Source: Nymphaea colorata
Lineage: Eukaryota; Streptophyta; Magnoliopsida; Nymphaeales; Nymphaeaceae
DNA: 64,000 bases
Assembly (NCBI RefSeq): GCF_008831285.2
Contig: NC_045144.1
Coordinates: 12,449,858 to 12,513,857 of the forward strand
Direction of reading: 5' to 3'
Below, piece after piece: positions 11,601 through 20,989 of this stretch (the first letter of the stretch is position 1; each line of letters begins with the position of its first letter). The notes below the pieces were generated by a model. The model saw only the letters and a list, made by a program, of their open reading frames with translations. It made no database searches and had not been told where the DNA came from. A program made the translations under genes and the position numbers.

Positions 11601-14595
11601 TGTGTACATTTTCGGGAAGAACGAGGAGTTCCCACAGGGGCACGGCTAACATAGGCAGACTGTTCTTCCCCCTTTCGTTCACTAGAAAGCAGCCTTCTCT
11701 GTTCTTCAGCTTCAACACGGGAATAGACATCTTCAATACTAAATGATTCGTCAGAGTTAAGAATCTGACTCCTTATATTTTCAAAGTCATCATTCAGTCC
11801 GGATAAGAAAAGGAATACCCTGTTTTCCCATTTATCAGTCATATACTGCATCTGGTCGTGAGGACACCTCCATGTAATATCAGAGTGATAGTCAAGGTCC
11901 TCCCACTTAGATTTTAACGCTGCATAAAAGTCTGCAACCGAGAGAGCACCTTGTCGCAGGGAATACACATCTTTCATAAGTTGATACACACGAACTTTCC
12001 TTTTCTTTTGGCCATACATCTGCTCCAAAATAATCCACATATCCCTTGCAGTCTTCTTACGAAGAATGAGGGGTTGGATATCTGGGGACACTGAATTGAC
12101 AATCCACGTTTTTACCTGGTTGTCTTCAAGAAACCATGTATCCCAAGCCAGACTATCTGCAGCAGGTTCAACCTTTCTCCCATTCACATAGGCAATGCGT
12201 CCTCGCCCAGTAATCGCAGCAGACCATCGGGAATAGTTCTCCTTGGTAAGTTGAATGGTGGTAACTTGAACCGGTACATGATCAGTCCGCGCAGACACAA
12301 CATCAGGTAGATTAGTATTGACTGAAGAAGAAGACGAGTCAGCATGATCACCAGGTAGAAGTGGCTGCCAAAGAACACACACAGCAGCAGTAACCTAGAG
12401 AAGAGGGGAGATGACGCAGTCGGGGATCAACGGCGGAAGCAGAGGGCGGGGCTTGGCAGCGCGCACCGAGAACAGGCGACGGCGTCGGACGTCGGCGTCG
12501 GCAGAGGCGTCAGCAGAGACGTTGGCGTCGGCAGTCACGACACCGGCGACGCAGCAGCGGCGGGGCAGCGACGGAGGCGGTCACGGTCACGTGCGGCGAC
12601 AACAGCGGCGGTCACGGTCACGGTGCGGCGACAGCGGCGGCGCAGCAACGGCGGTGGTGGTAGCGACGGCGATGGTGGTAGCGACGACAGTCAGGGTTGG
12701 AACTTCACAACCCTAGAAAAACAGATTTTGTTTTCTCCAAGTCCGACGGCTCTGATACCATGTAGAAACAAAATATGCACGAGAGTAGAAGAAAGCACAC
12801 AGATGTAACGTGGAAAACCCTCAACGCGAAGGAAGAAAAACCACGGGTGAGGAGGTCTGGTGCCCACTAGCCTCCAGACACTCTCTCTCTTCAAAACTTC
12901 ATTAACACAAAGATTAGGGTTTACAGAGATATAAGTAGTCCTAATTAGGACAAACCGGATCGGGTAAGGATCCTGACCCGGACAACAAAACCCGTCAACA
13001 GGCTGCATGACAAATAATCAAGTTGGCGATATTACAGGGTGCCCAGGCTGCAACCAATGTCATTCATAGTCAATCTTATATGATTCAATCACAATCAGTG
13101 GTCAAAGGACAACTTGATTGAGCATTAAATATGTTAAAGATTGGACAACTTTGATAGTGAAAAATGTGAAAGACCTCTATCTTTAACACAAACTCAGTAT
13201 TCCTTGGATGAAAATCAGCTCCCATACAATGGTTTTCTCTTCAAACATACAAGAGTACCATTACACAACTTTAAAGAGTGTGTTGGGTCAGTGTGAAGAG
13301 CTTTTAAGGGCCAAAATGGAGAAAAGGGGTTCAAGCTCCCTTTTCTCTGCCAGGTCTGTATCACATGATATGCATTGTATTGTATGATACGACCATTATA
13401 CCTATATTACACCCATAAAACTATACTTATAGATGTATCATATTGCTCTGCAGCAATCAATTACCAAATGTAATATAAGTATATAACATATCGTATGATA
13501 TGCCATGTTATGTACAAAATTGCTTTAAAGAGGTAGCATTATTGCCTAAAGATGTTTCCCCATGGGGTGGCACCCTGACATGATGTCGATGGTGCTCCAA
13601 CTCACCAAATTCATTGTCAGCTATGATAAGTGCAATCAACTGCAGAGGTACATACTATGCTGACTTTGGCTCAAATATGATGATGTTAGTTGTCTTATAG
13701 ATTCATAAGTCAATTAATTTGTCTCAAAATCTAAAACTCTATACAGGCCAGGAGACAATCTCAGGCATGACAACTTTTATTGGTCATAGGCCTCTCAAAT
13801 GGTAAAAGACGAAAAGGTTTCCGGGAGTGAGACAGAGGTTTGCTTTCAAGTGTAAAGACAGGAGAGGGGCTTGATTGCAACCAAGCAAGGGCAAAGAATC
13901 GACTTTGGTAATCCTATGGTGCTGAGTGAAAGGCTATTGTTGGATGGCTAAGAATTACTTCAGCGGTGTTCAATGATCCTGAAAAAGATATATGGCGTAT
14001 TTGGGTGACACCTTAAATGCTGTTTTGGAAGCAAAATGTCATTTTTCTTCCAACGTAGTGTTTAAGGTATGTTTCTGTGATGGTCAAAACTGCCTTTGTG
14101 AAAAATCCTGCTTGACAAAACAACACTGTTTTCAAAAGGAAGTGAATACCTCCCCCCCTGCACCCCCAACCCTCCACCACAAAAGTTATTACAGAAAACA
14201 GTGTTTTTGTTCTGTCACCCAAATACAAAATCCACGTTTTAATAACTGGTTGAAATACCAGGTTGTCATAATACATGGTTTCACAAAATGTCGTTTTCTT
14301 TGAGTTGTCATACAAACACAACTGTAGGCTGTACCGAACTGGTGAAATTTCACTTGTTTGTATGAAATCAAATAAGGGGTAAATTTATGTTCTGCAAATT
14401 GCATTGCTGTTATGTCTTAAATGCCAAAAAAAAGGAAAAAGAAAAAGGCTGATTTTTTCTCTTGAAAATCCTGCCATGTGCAATCAGATTTTTTCACGAA
14501 AAGAAATTTTTGCATCAAGAGACCCATTAGGGATGACAAAGTGTTGCTCCCAGGAATTCACATTAACAGGATAGTCTAGCACTTTGTTCTCAACA

Positions 14596-14690
<95 letters not shown>

Positions 14691-17084
14691 GAGGGGACTG
14701 GGTTCATCTGGTTACATTTTGGGACTGGATTCCCCATTCTTCCCTTACAGTGTCCCCCTCTCTCTCTCTCCCACTTAGTGCCTTTCTCTCCATTAACACT
14801 ATTTGGATGAAGGAGAAAGAGAGGACACTAAAGGATGGAAAAAAGAGGAAAAAAGTAGAGGGATTAGTGATGAAGAGGAAAGGGGAAAAAATGAAAAGGG
14901 AAGAAACTATTACAAAAATTTATCTGTCTAGGAAATGAAAGGAATTTCAAAGATCATGTTTGTTTAGCTCCATCCAAAACACCGCAGTTCCTATCCTATT
15001 GATACAGACAACATATGGCTCTTCCCAAAAATATATGTTTCTAGCAGTGCTAAAGTTGTTTTTTCTATTTTCTTTTATGTGCACTCTCTTTTGCAGTGGG
15101 TTCACTGGGCCGCTTACCTGTCTCTCTCTCTGTGTGCACGCGCACACAAATCTCTGTTAGAAAGCAATTTTTCCCCTAAATCTGAATATGTGAATGTTCT
15201 CTTCTTGTGTTACAGTAAGTTAGGTTGATTAGTATAAATCCTTTTTCTTTTGTTTTCTCTAGTCAAATATTTGGAGTGGTGTGATCTATTAATTTTTAAA
15301 TTAATTTCAAAAGTACCTAAATGTTGAAAGGAGCAGTCTAATATACTGTTTACTAAAATGTTTTCTCTACTAGATAATTATATTTAGGTGACACCCACAA
15401 TTTTTTTTTTTCCAGTTTACCAGATGTGGAAATCACAGGCAGACAGAAAGGCTTTCTTAGTCACTCTTGGTGGCATAAAACCCAAGGTTAGATTAGAGGA
15501 TTAAGATGTGAAACGACAATTCCTGTAGGCTTCTAAGGCAGCCTAGGATAGACTGTGTCTGGAAGATGCACATTCTTCTATATCAAAGTATGTCAATGTG
15601 TTTGTTTGCATTTACTGCAAATGTGTATAATGGTTGGCTTTATTTGTTATGCTTTTGTAATGCTCATACTTTATGTTAAAAACAACTGACAATTTTTTGC
15701 CGAATAATATAATAGATATTGATATTGCCATTAAGATATAGTCTATTGACTCTATCCTAGGACAGTTACTCAAAGGTGTATTTTGTGAGGGAGAGGCTTT
15801 TTCAGTTGTTTTCTCAAAGTATGGCTAATTTGGGTTGTTTTTTCACAAATAATGTTGCTTTTGGAAAAGTTCTGCATAGCGTTCAGCTTTTTATTGTGTA
15901 TTATGTTATATTCTGTTCTGCTAGGAAAATGGACCCTGTTTCAAGTTCCAGGGTTCTTCTATCTAGGTTGTTAATTTATGTTGCTCTATTCTATCCGTTG
16001 AGTCATATGTGATGTGTGCTTGGGCTTCATTTTACTTAGCTGATTCTTTGCTGATCTGACTGCCATGCAATTCTTGCACAAGTGTTTCGTGATTTTCTGA
16101 GATTTTTGCTATTCCTGTGGCCTATCTTAAGGAATACCAGCAGAGAATCCAGATCTATCTTATTTTTTTTTTTCTTTTGGTGGAGCTGCTATCTATCTTT
16201 CTGCTATAGCGGAATCCTGAACTGTTTGAGAATTTAAGACCGTTTAACAATATGAACATTCCATTTTTGAAACACGTGTTCCAAGAACACATGTTTTAGA
16301 ACCATGTTCTTGTTCTGAGAAACATGGTATCGTTATGTCAAATGTAAGACGGTTTAACAATAAGAACATTTCATTTTTGAAACACGTGTTCCAAGAACAC
16401 ATGTTCTAGAACCATGTTCTTGTTCCATGAAACATGGTATCGTTATGTCTAGCGTTGATTGCTGGATCTAGAAATAGCATCTACAACCGCACCAAAAACA
16501 TATATTGTATTCTACTACATCTGCTTTTGAATTATGATTTTTAGGAACATGTGTTCCAAAAACATAATGATGTTTTTATCAAACGTCCTCTTTAGACCTA
16601 TAGATAGTGGAACATATCTGTTTCTATGTTCTTTATTCATCATTAGCAAGCAGAATGTGTCTGTCGATCGCAGCAGTTCATTTTTCTGGTTTTTTTTTTC
16701 AATCTTCCTACCAAAAAAAATAAACGTAGCAACAAGAGACAGTGGAAATGAGAAAGGACAATTTCATGTCATGTGAATGCTTTCATACAATAACTGGTAT
16801 TTATCTTTACAGCAACACAATGTAGAGCTCGTAGTAGATATGGTGAGGCAGCAATTTAAGAAAAATATGCACGAGACTGATCCGGAGAAGATCCAGAAGA
16901 TGAAGGATGAGTAAGTCTCCTAGTGCCTTCCTCTTAATTTCTTTCAAAAGTTTTTGTTGCTGCAAATGAAGTCAATAGCTTAAAGAACTGAAATTTTCTG
17001 TTGTGCAGTGCTGCCAGAGGCCTTATCAATCATATGCTTTTTGAATCAGAAAGGCTGTCAGGTCGAAAGTTTTCTAAATCTTGA
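2407..17084 (+). CDS. LYR-motif (Complex1_LYR family) small protein, four exons
   Basis: Four exons joined by GT-AG introns give a continuous 90-aa frame: 2407-2460, 2590-2634, 16813-16910 and 17009-17084 (stop TGA). Exon 1 begins MPSLQTALPPDLANNVIR, exon 2 continues with LYRECLRRAKFVGHR, and the LYR tripeptide sits at residues 19-21. A basic helix and the conserved late Phe typical of Complex1_LYR proteins follow (VRQQFKKNMHETDPEKI). Introns 1 and 2 are phase 0 and intron 3 is phase 2. Proteins of this family are usually mitochondrial, bind acyl-ACP through the LYR helix bundle, and act in Fe-S cluster delivery or respiratory-complex assembly. Which subfamily member this is (for example LYRM9-like) cannot be settled by eye. 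The length suits the family. The odd feature is intron 2, 14,178 bp, filled with transposons. No frameshift or stop is seen, so the gene looks functional if the long intron is spliced. Confidence 0.88.
2635..4773 (+). other. Start of the 14.2-kb intron 2 of the LYR gene
   Basis: No coding region or transposon with recognisable ends is seen. Short open frames at 2773-3039 (+) and 3106-3342 (-) have no recognisable domain. The stretch is T-rich with plain intronic character. Confidence 0.55.
4774..5048. mobile_element. Short non-autonomous TIR element (family A), copy 1
   Basis: The left end reads TGTCACAAAAGATGCGTAT and the right end, reverse-complemented, reads TGTCACAAAAAATGTGTAT (17 of 19 match). 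Further matching blocks lie just inside, around TATAATACG. The interior is A+T-rich with repeated ACGCGT-like words. No convincing target-site duplication is seen. The terminal part matches a longer element at 51390-52527, and a fragment at about 42290-42450 resembles its left half. The superfamily is not assigned. Confidence 0.6.
5049..5505 (+). other. Intron 2 sequence between two transposons
   Basis: No gene or element is recognised here. The last eight bases (5498-5505, gctgcaag) form the left target-site duplication of the next element. Confidence 0.5.
5506..6646. mobile_element. Non-autonomous hAT-type element, 1141 bp, with 8-bp TSD
   Basis: The ends are a perfect 9-bp inverted repeat, CTATGTCAC at 5506 and GTGACATAG ending at 6646. 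Subterminal GGTACGGGTACGG blocks at the left and CCGGTACGGGTACGG near the right echo each other. Flanks gctgcaag (5498-5505) and gctacaag (6647-6654) match at 7 of 8 bases, giving the 8-bp target duplication typical of the hAT superfamily. No transposase is encoded. The right interior (about 6370-6480) is G+C-rich and gene-like, and a 201-codon open frame runs from 6082 past the right end, but it has no recognisable domain. The insertion lies in LYR intron 2. Confidence 0.82.
6647..7744 (+). other. Intron 2 sequence left of the copia element
   Basis: No gene is recognised. The sequence is A+T-rich, and open frames such as 6983-7249 and 7416-7808 are low-complexity and unsupported. Bases 7740-7744 (ggctg) are the left TSD of the copia element. 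Confidence 0.5.
7745..7984 (-). repeat. copia-1 3' LTR
   Basis: 240 bp, the 3' LTR in element orientation, ending next to the polypurine tract. It differs from the partner LTR at six single positions: two near 7815-7820, two near 7925-7932 and two near 7957-7962. Confidence 0.95.
7982..8593 (-). pseudogene. copia-1 RNase H domain (pol 3' part)
   Basis: The frame reads the end of the RT connection and the copia RNase H: SDADWAGCVDTRRSTSGYC, then SRSSAEAEYR, YCDNKSAINLANNPFLHDRT and KHVEIDSHFIRERI, all diagnostic. It ends in the polypurine tract and first LTR bases. A missing base between this frame and the RT frame (around 8615-8625, where a TT appears reduced to one T) separates it from the rest of pol, so by itself it is only a fragment. 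Confidence 0.9.
8623..9909 (-). pseudogene. copia-1 reverse transcriptase segment
   Basis: 428 codons open. The RVT_2 domain is clear: KWVYTVKYKPDGNIERYKAR, LVAKGFSQKYGIDYLETFAP, QLDVKNVFLNGDLEEEVYM, and the catalytic YVDDMIVTGDD. The first about 100 residues are the variable linker after integrase. The frame is cut off upstream by a 23-bp tandem duplication (9886-9908 and 9909-9931) and downstream by a one-base loss. No stop lies inside the domain, consistent with a young element. Confidence 0.92.
9834..11300 (-). pseudogene. copia-1 protease C-part and integrase
   Basis: 488 codons. It opens just after the protease active site, continues with the copia pre-integrase region (LHVPHLPLNLLSVSKI), then the HHCC zinc motif (WHERLGH ... 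CDVCQFAK) and the rve core with catalytic acidic residues in HSDVWGP, FRSDNAREY and NGVAERKNR. The copia-specific C-terminus FGCVCFIHNHSP ... KGIFLGYSSTQKGYKC follows. The apparent start at 11300 is an internal Met exposed by the upstream frameshift, not a real initiation site. Confidence 0.92.
11297..12382 (-). CDS. copia-1 gag with zinc knuckle, ending at the broken protease motif
   Basis: 361 codons. The copia gag domain covers about residues 40-240 (QLTKENYSRWSAAITGRGRI, MWIILEQMYGQKKRKVRVYQ, LSVADFYAALKSKWEDLDY). The CCHC knuckle CTHCKKLGHTRDFC is near residue 265. The frame ends right after WIVDS at 11297, where one base is missing inside the aspartic protease DSGA signature. Gag itself is intact; only the gag-pol continuation is lost. 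The 5' end (MCVLWQPLLPGDHADSSSS) is the first Met in the open frame. Confidence 0.9.
   Translation of the reverse strand: MCVLWQPLLPGDHADSSSSSVNTNLPDVVSARTDHVPVQVTTIQLTKENYSRWSAAITGRGRIAYVNGRKVEPAADSLAWDTWFLEDNQVKTWIVNSVSPDIQPLILRKKTARDMWIILEQMYGQKKRKVRVYQLMKDVYSLRQGALSVADFYAALKSKWEDLDYHSDITWRCPHDQMQYMTDKWENRVFLFLSGLNDDFENIRSQILNSDESFSIEDVYSRVEAEEQRRLLSSERKGEEQSAYVSRAPVGTPRSSRKCTHCKKLGHTRDFCWDLYPEKKDSRGRSSSGKKPVSSATSLSAGKGSISVEQIRELRAYLSKIDVGQADTPDEVKINQALAVSGGEGTSYMGEWIVDSVPLIT
12383..12748 (-). other. copia-1 untranslated leader, strongly G+C-rich
   Basis: The stretch between primer-binding site and gag start is built from CGRCGG/GTCGGCGTC-like short repeats, in sharp contrast to the A+T-rich surroundings. 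Open frames on the plus strand here (12411-12716, 12623-12808) are repeat artefacts of the antisense strand. A packaging or dimerisation signal is possible but not shown. Confidence 0.7.
12749..12760 (-). promoter_or_regulatory. copia-1 primer-binding site (initiator tRNA-Met)
   Basis: TGGTATCAGAGC on the minus strand directly abuts the 5' LTR. It is the standard plant copia site complementary to the 3' end of initiator tRNA-Met. Confidence 0.93.
12761..13000 (-). repeat. copia-1 5' LTR
   Basis: 240 bp with TGTTGACGGG at the 5' end and TTTCTACA at the 3' end in element orientation. It is followed on the plus strand by the TSD copy ggctg at 13001-13005. Confidence 0.95.
13006..13996 (+). other. 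Intron 2 sequence right of copia-1
   Basis: No gene or bounded transposon is recognised. A few ATGATA/TATCAT-rich palindromic words occur at about 13360-13510 (for example cacatgatatgcat and catatcgtatgatatg), possibly an old MITE core. Confidence 0.45.
13997..14226. mobile_element. MITE-like foldback element, 230 bp
   Basis: A perfect 14-bp inverted repeat, GTATTTGGGTGACA (13997-14010) and TGTCACCCAAATAC (14213-14226), encloses about 200 bp that also holds opposed CTGTTTT/AAAACAG-type words. Terminal GTATTTGGGTGACA motifs are typical of plant hAT-related MITEs, but no target duplication was found, so the superfamily is open. Overlapping opposite-strand open frames in it are artefacts of the inverted structure. 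Confidence 0.65.
14597..14689. repeat. (TA)46 microsatellite in LYR intron 2
   Basis: An uninterrupted run of about 92 bp of TA, the longest simple repeat in the window. It could extrude as a cruciform and is likely length-polymorphic. The open frame through it is an artefact. Confidence 0.95.
14690..16234 (+). other. 3' part of LYR intron 2
   Basis: No gene or bounded element is recognised; the sequence is T-rich. Short open frames such as 15776-16012 show no domain. Confidence 0.5.
16235..16454. repeat. Two tandem copies of a 110-bp unit rich in palindromes
   Basis: Unit 1 (16235-16344) and unit 2 (16345-16454) both start taagac(c/g)gtttaacaata and end cgttatgtc plus a few bases. Each contains ACACGTGTTCCAAGAACACATGTT-like opposed words, so each can fold on itself. 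A further GAACATGTGTTCC word lies at about 16542. The array ends about 360 bp before exon 3 of the LYR gene. It probably derives from a foldback transposon. Confidence 0.75.
16813..17084 (+). CDS. LYR-motif gene, exons 3 and 4
   Basis: Exon 3 follows a pyrimidine-rich acceptor (TTTATCTTTACAG) and ends GATGA before the consensus donor GTAAGT. Exon 4 follows TTGTGCAG, reads DAARGLINHMLFESERLSGR, and stops at TGA 17082-17084. Both splice phases agree with the upstream exons. Confidence 0.87.
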
Positions 17085-17679
17085 CTTCTTTTTCCTCTTG
17101 TTTCTTTTGCTTCAATGAAATAGAGATTTTGCATGTTTCCGAATAATGAAGAAACAGTTTATTGACGTTCAAATACTCTTGTCCGATCTTATGTTTGTTG
17201 ACGTTCAGAATTGCAGACAGCGACTAGAAGTATCGTTTGACAAATATATAGCAATGGAGTCTACACTGCTAATAACCTAAGAATCCACAGCAAAAGCTGA
17301 AGGGCTTCCAAGTTTTGTCGACTGCTAAGTTTTGAAATCTTATGAGCCGATTTGTGCATCAGAAAATTAAATACAATGGTTTTTTTTTTTTTTTCATTTT
17401 TCAGACGCAACGAATTCCATGATTGGGAGAGAGAGATTGTCGCGCCCTGACATTTCTGACATTCCAAAAAGATCCAAAGTATATGGCGAGGGTGACTGAA
17501 AACTTTATATCCGATCGTCTAATAATGCGCAACTTTCAAATTTCCACCTTTGAAACATTTATTGCAACGTTCTCAAGACAAAGCCGAACTAACCAAGGCC
17601 CATGGTTTTCTCATTTAATTTATGCATATGAAGAGGACGTTTACTTTGTGAGTCAACACTAAGTACGAGCACCAAAGTC

Positions 17680-17752
17680 AAAGTTTCGCTTTTGTTAAAA
17701 GCAGGTTTTGAACGCTTCATCGGATCAGCCTTTTCGTCAAAAGCGAAACTTT
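17680..17752. repeat. Perfect 15-bp inverted repeat with 43-bp loop
   Basis: AAAGTTTCGCTTTTG (17680-17694) is matched by CAAAAGCGAAACTTT (17738-17752). The stem could form in RNA on either strand. It lies about 600 bp past the LYR stop codon. It may be a terminator-like hairpin or a small foldback remnant; there is no further evidence. Confidence 0.6.
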
Positions 17753-20491
17753 CTGAGTGGGACTATGGTTCTTGGTTTCTCACTCTCATACGTGGACTTT
17801 CGGACCTTGTTAGGCGTTTTTCAAATTTTAACCACACCCACAAAAGTCTTCCAAGTGTTACTTGACGAGGACTTCCAACCAGGCTCCCTCATCTCTCCAT
17901 CTCACGTGCCCGGACCTGAGCTAAACGAACCGACTTTTAGTCTGCTCACAACCCTGAAGCACACTATATTTGAAGGCTCAAAGGAGTAAAATTTGAATTC
18001 TAATCACATTAAATTATTCTCAAACCCATTTGTATTGAAAAAGATTTGGGTTCTACATTTGCATGTTCTGCAACAATTATTTGACAAGTTATTTGCATCA
18101 GTTATATTTAATAGTATGCTTAACCTTTAGTAGTTATTCGTTGACATGCCCATGCAAGTTGTGTTCAGAGGCGCACCTGCTCCTCGCACTTAGTAATTGT
18201 CTGCTTATGCAAATTGTGCACAGAGGAGCACCTACTGCGCATATTTAGTACTCGTCTTCTTCCTCATCCTACTTATTGCGTTATAGTTCCTACAAAAGCC
18301 ATACATGCAAATGACATACCTAAAAGCATAACAAAATTGGGTAGTGAACAAAAATTAGGTTTGACCTAAAACTAACTTGTATTGGATACTATGCATTCCG
18401 GCTTTGACAGCAAAGCTGACGACCCTCACTAGAAGGTTGGCTCCAATCTCGGGGCGGTCAATTAGCATAGAAAGTTTAGTAGAGTTTATCGAAGATTGCT
18501 GAAGCTCAGCGTGACTAAAATTTTGATGAAGGTCCAGAAAATAACGATTAGCTTAAAGCCATGAATGGTGTTTTTAAGAAAACTTCATTTTATAAAAGTT
18601 TGGATCTGTAGAATATTCCAGTAATGGCCTCTGACAAATAGACCGTGCAACCACACAAAACAGACCCGTCCGCAGACACACATCAAGGGCAGAAAGTTAT
18701 CAGGTCACTACCTGTTTGCGTCTCCCAAACAGCATGGACTGCATGTTTGGTCCTGCCAAAATAATCAGTTTATTGACAAGAGTACACTACTAAACATGCA
18801 GAGACTTATGGCTGGCAGGACGACTTTGTAAGGTGAAATAGTGGAGACATGAACAAGAGAATAGAAGTGGGGAAGAAGAAAAAGGAGTTTATCTAAGGGC
18901 AGTGAGATTGTAAGAGTGTTTAGTGATCATATTTAAATTTGAAACTAGCCTAAGATGTGTAGGTGAGGATATTCTAGATGTAAGGGAGCCAACGAAGAAG
19001 AGAGGAAATTAGATTAACTAAAGCTTAGGCAACCAAACTAAAGAAAAAGTGAATAACATACTATGCAGCCACTTGTTGAGGGACTGAATTAAGAGAGGGA
19101 GAGGGATATGGGAGTCTTTTCTTCTTTCACCCGGGTTTTTTTTTTTTTTTTTTTGTTGTGGGTGGGGGTTTGTGGGGAATGGATCGGGGTGTGGGGTGCA
19201 GGAACCGAAAAGAGAGAGATAGCGAGGAGAGAGATATGAGGCATCCAACCCTAGGGAAACCGGACTTGGTGCCCTAGATGTGAAACTCACATTGATTTGG
19301 GTCCATCTTTCTATCTGATATGGATATCAATCTTCAAAAAAGTGTCTAGCTTGGATTCTAGCGTCAATCCTCTCGAGATTTCGTATCTTCATCTCCTGCA
19401 AATTGGGCCTTTTCTCTCAATTGCTCTCACATGTGACCTCAACTTATTTCTTCAAACCTTTTTGAGGATTTCAAGGATAGACTATCGGGCCTAGCTCCAA
19501 AATTGACATACATAGCGAGTTTGGTGGCACTGCCTTAACCTAAACCCAAGTTCTCTAAATTTCAATTCAAACACACTCGAAGTAGAATGTACTTAAACAC
19601 AAAGATTTGATCATTATATGAAATGCATCAAACTGATTATCTAAATTCCACACTTTCATTCACCAAAAGATGCCCTATGCTTATTCGTTTACTTGTCCTC
19701 AAGCAAAACATGCTCTAGCCTAAATTGATATGCAACATAAAACCTACCTCATGATTGTATGAGGCTAGCGCCAAACAACCTTGACATGCATATGTGCTAC
19801 TGTCAAATTCAAAGGAAAACAAAGGGTATATCACCGGACCATGTTAGGGCCTCCAAAACATAATACCCGGGGACACCTTTGTCTGAAAACAAAACAACAC
19901 TCAAAGATAAATGCATTATGCGATCAAATTCAAGTTTTTTCGAGGATGGCCTTGTTTTAGTGCACATGAATAACATATTTCTACTTTTTTTTTTTTGAGT
20001 ACTAACTTGAACTCTTAGGATTTTTACCTAACTCACATAGTTACTTTCAATGAATGATTTCTGAAAGAGTTTTCCTTAGGACACTAGATATTGGATATCC
20101 CCCCCAAAATATTTGCTTAAATCAGGATGGCCTCAAATTGACAATACTATGTATATGTTTGTTTATATCATGTGAAATATCAAGACCTACTAGGCTCGTA
20201 TATGACCCATTATAGCTAGCTATCGATCAGTGGTTTTCAAACAGGTTGCTTTAAGGCCCCAAGTGAAAAAGAAGCCTCAGACTTAGTAAATTGAAATAGG
20301 CAGATCCCAAATATTGGTTAGTATAATGTCTCCTAATTGACCCTTCTGCTTGAATTTGTACATACTGTACATGCTTAAGCTTACTACTTAGATTAACCAA
20401 GGTCTACTGTTAGAATGAACACTTATGTACTCCTTCATTTTCTAGACAATGAACTTTTTTGGGTGTTGCTATTTTTCTTTTTACTTGCATA

Positions 20492-20492
<1 letters not shown>

Positions 20493-20540
<48 letters not shown>

Positions 20541-20547
20541 CACACAT
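20493..20547. repeat. Compound microsatellite (ACAT)n-(TA)n-(CA)n
   Basis: Runs of ACAT, TA and CA/GACA units follow one another without interruption. No gene association. Confidence 0.85.
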
Positions 20548-20989
20548 CAAATACATTAAAAATTGTCCACATAATACCATATGTACGGAAATTTCTTGTA
20601 ACATGGTTTAATCATTAACTTGTACAAAAAAAAAATGTATTCTAATGCATAAATATATAAATCTTAACATAGCATATTGATATATATCCATTTTTTCTTT
20701 CAGCATAATATGGATTAAATGACATGGCAAATACCCATAAAAATAACCTACTAGTTTGTAAAAATAGGGTTAGAAGACATATGACTTAAAATTGTAATCT
20801 AGTTTGTTATGTTAAATTCTTCAACTTAACCACTATAACATTTATGAGTAGTGCTGATGGCTCAAGCCATCAAAAACACACCATGAAGGCCATTAGCAGT
20901 TCATTTGCTCACGGTTGATGTGTCATCAACATAACAATTTCCAATGGTCAAGATCCTCATGGAAGAAAGTTGAAAACTTTCTAGACTTC

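Larger units (their letters stand above)
7745..13000 (-). mobile_element. Full-length Ty1/copia LTR retrotransposon (copia-1), antisense in LYR intron 2
   Basis: A complete 5256-bp element. It has two 240-bp LTRs (7745-7984 and 12761-13000) with TG...CA ends and a perfect 5-bp TSD ggctg (7740-7744, 13001-13005). The primer-binding site TGGTATCAGAGC (minus strand, 12749-12760) adjoins the 5' LTR, and the polypurine tract TTGAGGGGGAG (minus strand, 7985-7995) adjoins the 3' LTR. The LTRs differ at 6 positions (97.5% identity), so the insertion is fairly recent. Domain order gag, protease, integrase, RT, RNase H defines Ty1/copia. Three frame breaks split the single gag-pol frame: one base missing at the protease active site, a 23-bp tandem duplication between integrase and RT, and one base missing between RT and RNase H. 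The copy is therefore probably not autonomous now. Confidence 0.95.
17085..20989. other. Gene-poor region downstream of the LYR gene
   Basis: The first few hundred bases should hold the LYR 3' UTR; no clear AATAAA is seen, only weak variants (AATAAT near 17143). No other coding gene is recognised. Open frames at 17261-17467 (-), 17423-17662 (+) and 17708-17989 (+) have no recognisable domain. A T18 tract lies near 19138-19155. About 18.4-20.4 kb has the look of old LTR or leader sequence, but no ends were found. Confidence 0.5.

Noticed and set aside
12411-12716. Arg/Gly/Ala-rich open frame on the plus strand
   Set aside because: It is the antisense of the copia-1 G+C-rich leader, a repeat artefact.
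13992-14321. Opposed open frames of 102-103 codons
   Set aside because: Both arise from the inverted-repeat MITE; no domain.
14584-14778. Tyr-Ile repeat open frame
   Set aside because: Translation of the (TA)46 tract.
18400-20400. Possible decayed Ty3/gypsy LTR and leader
   Set aside because: The texture is suggestive, but no ends, primer site or coding motifs could be shown.
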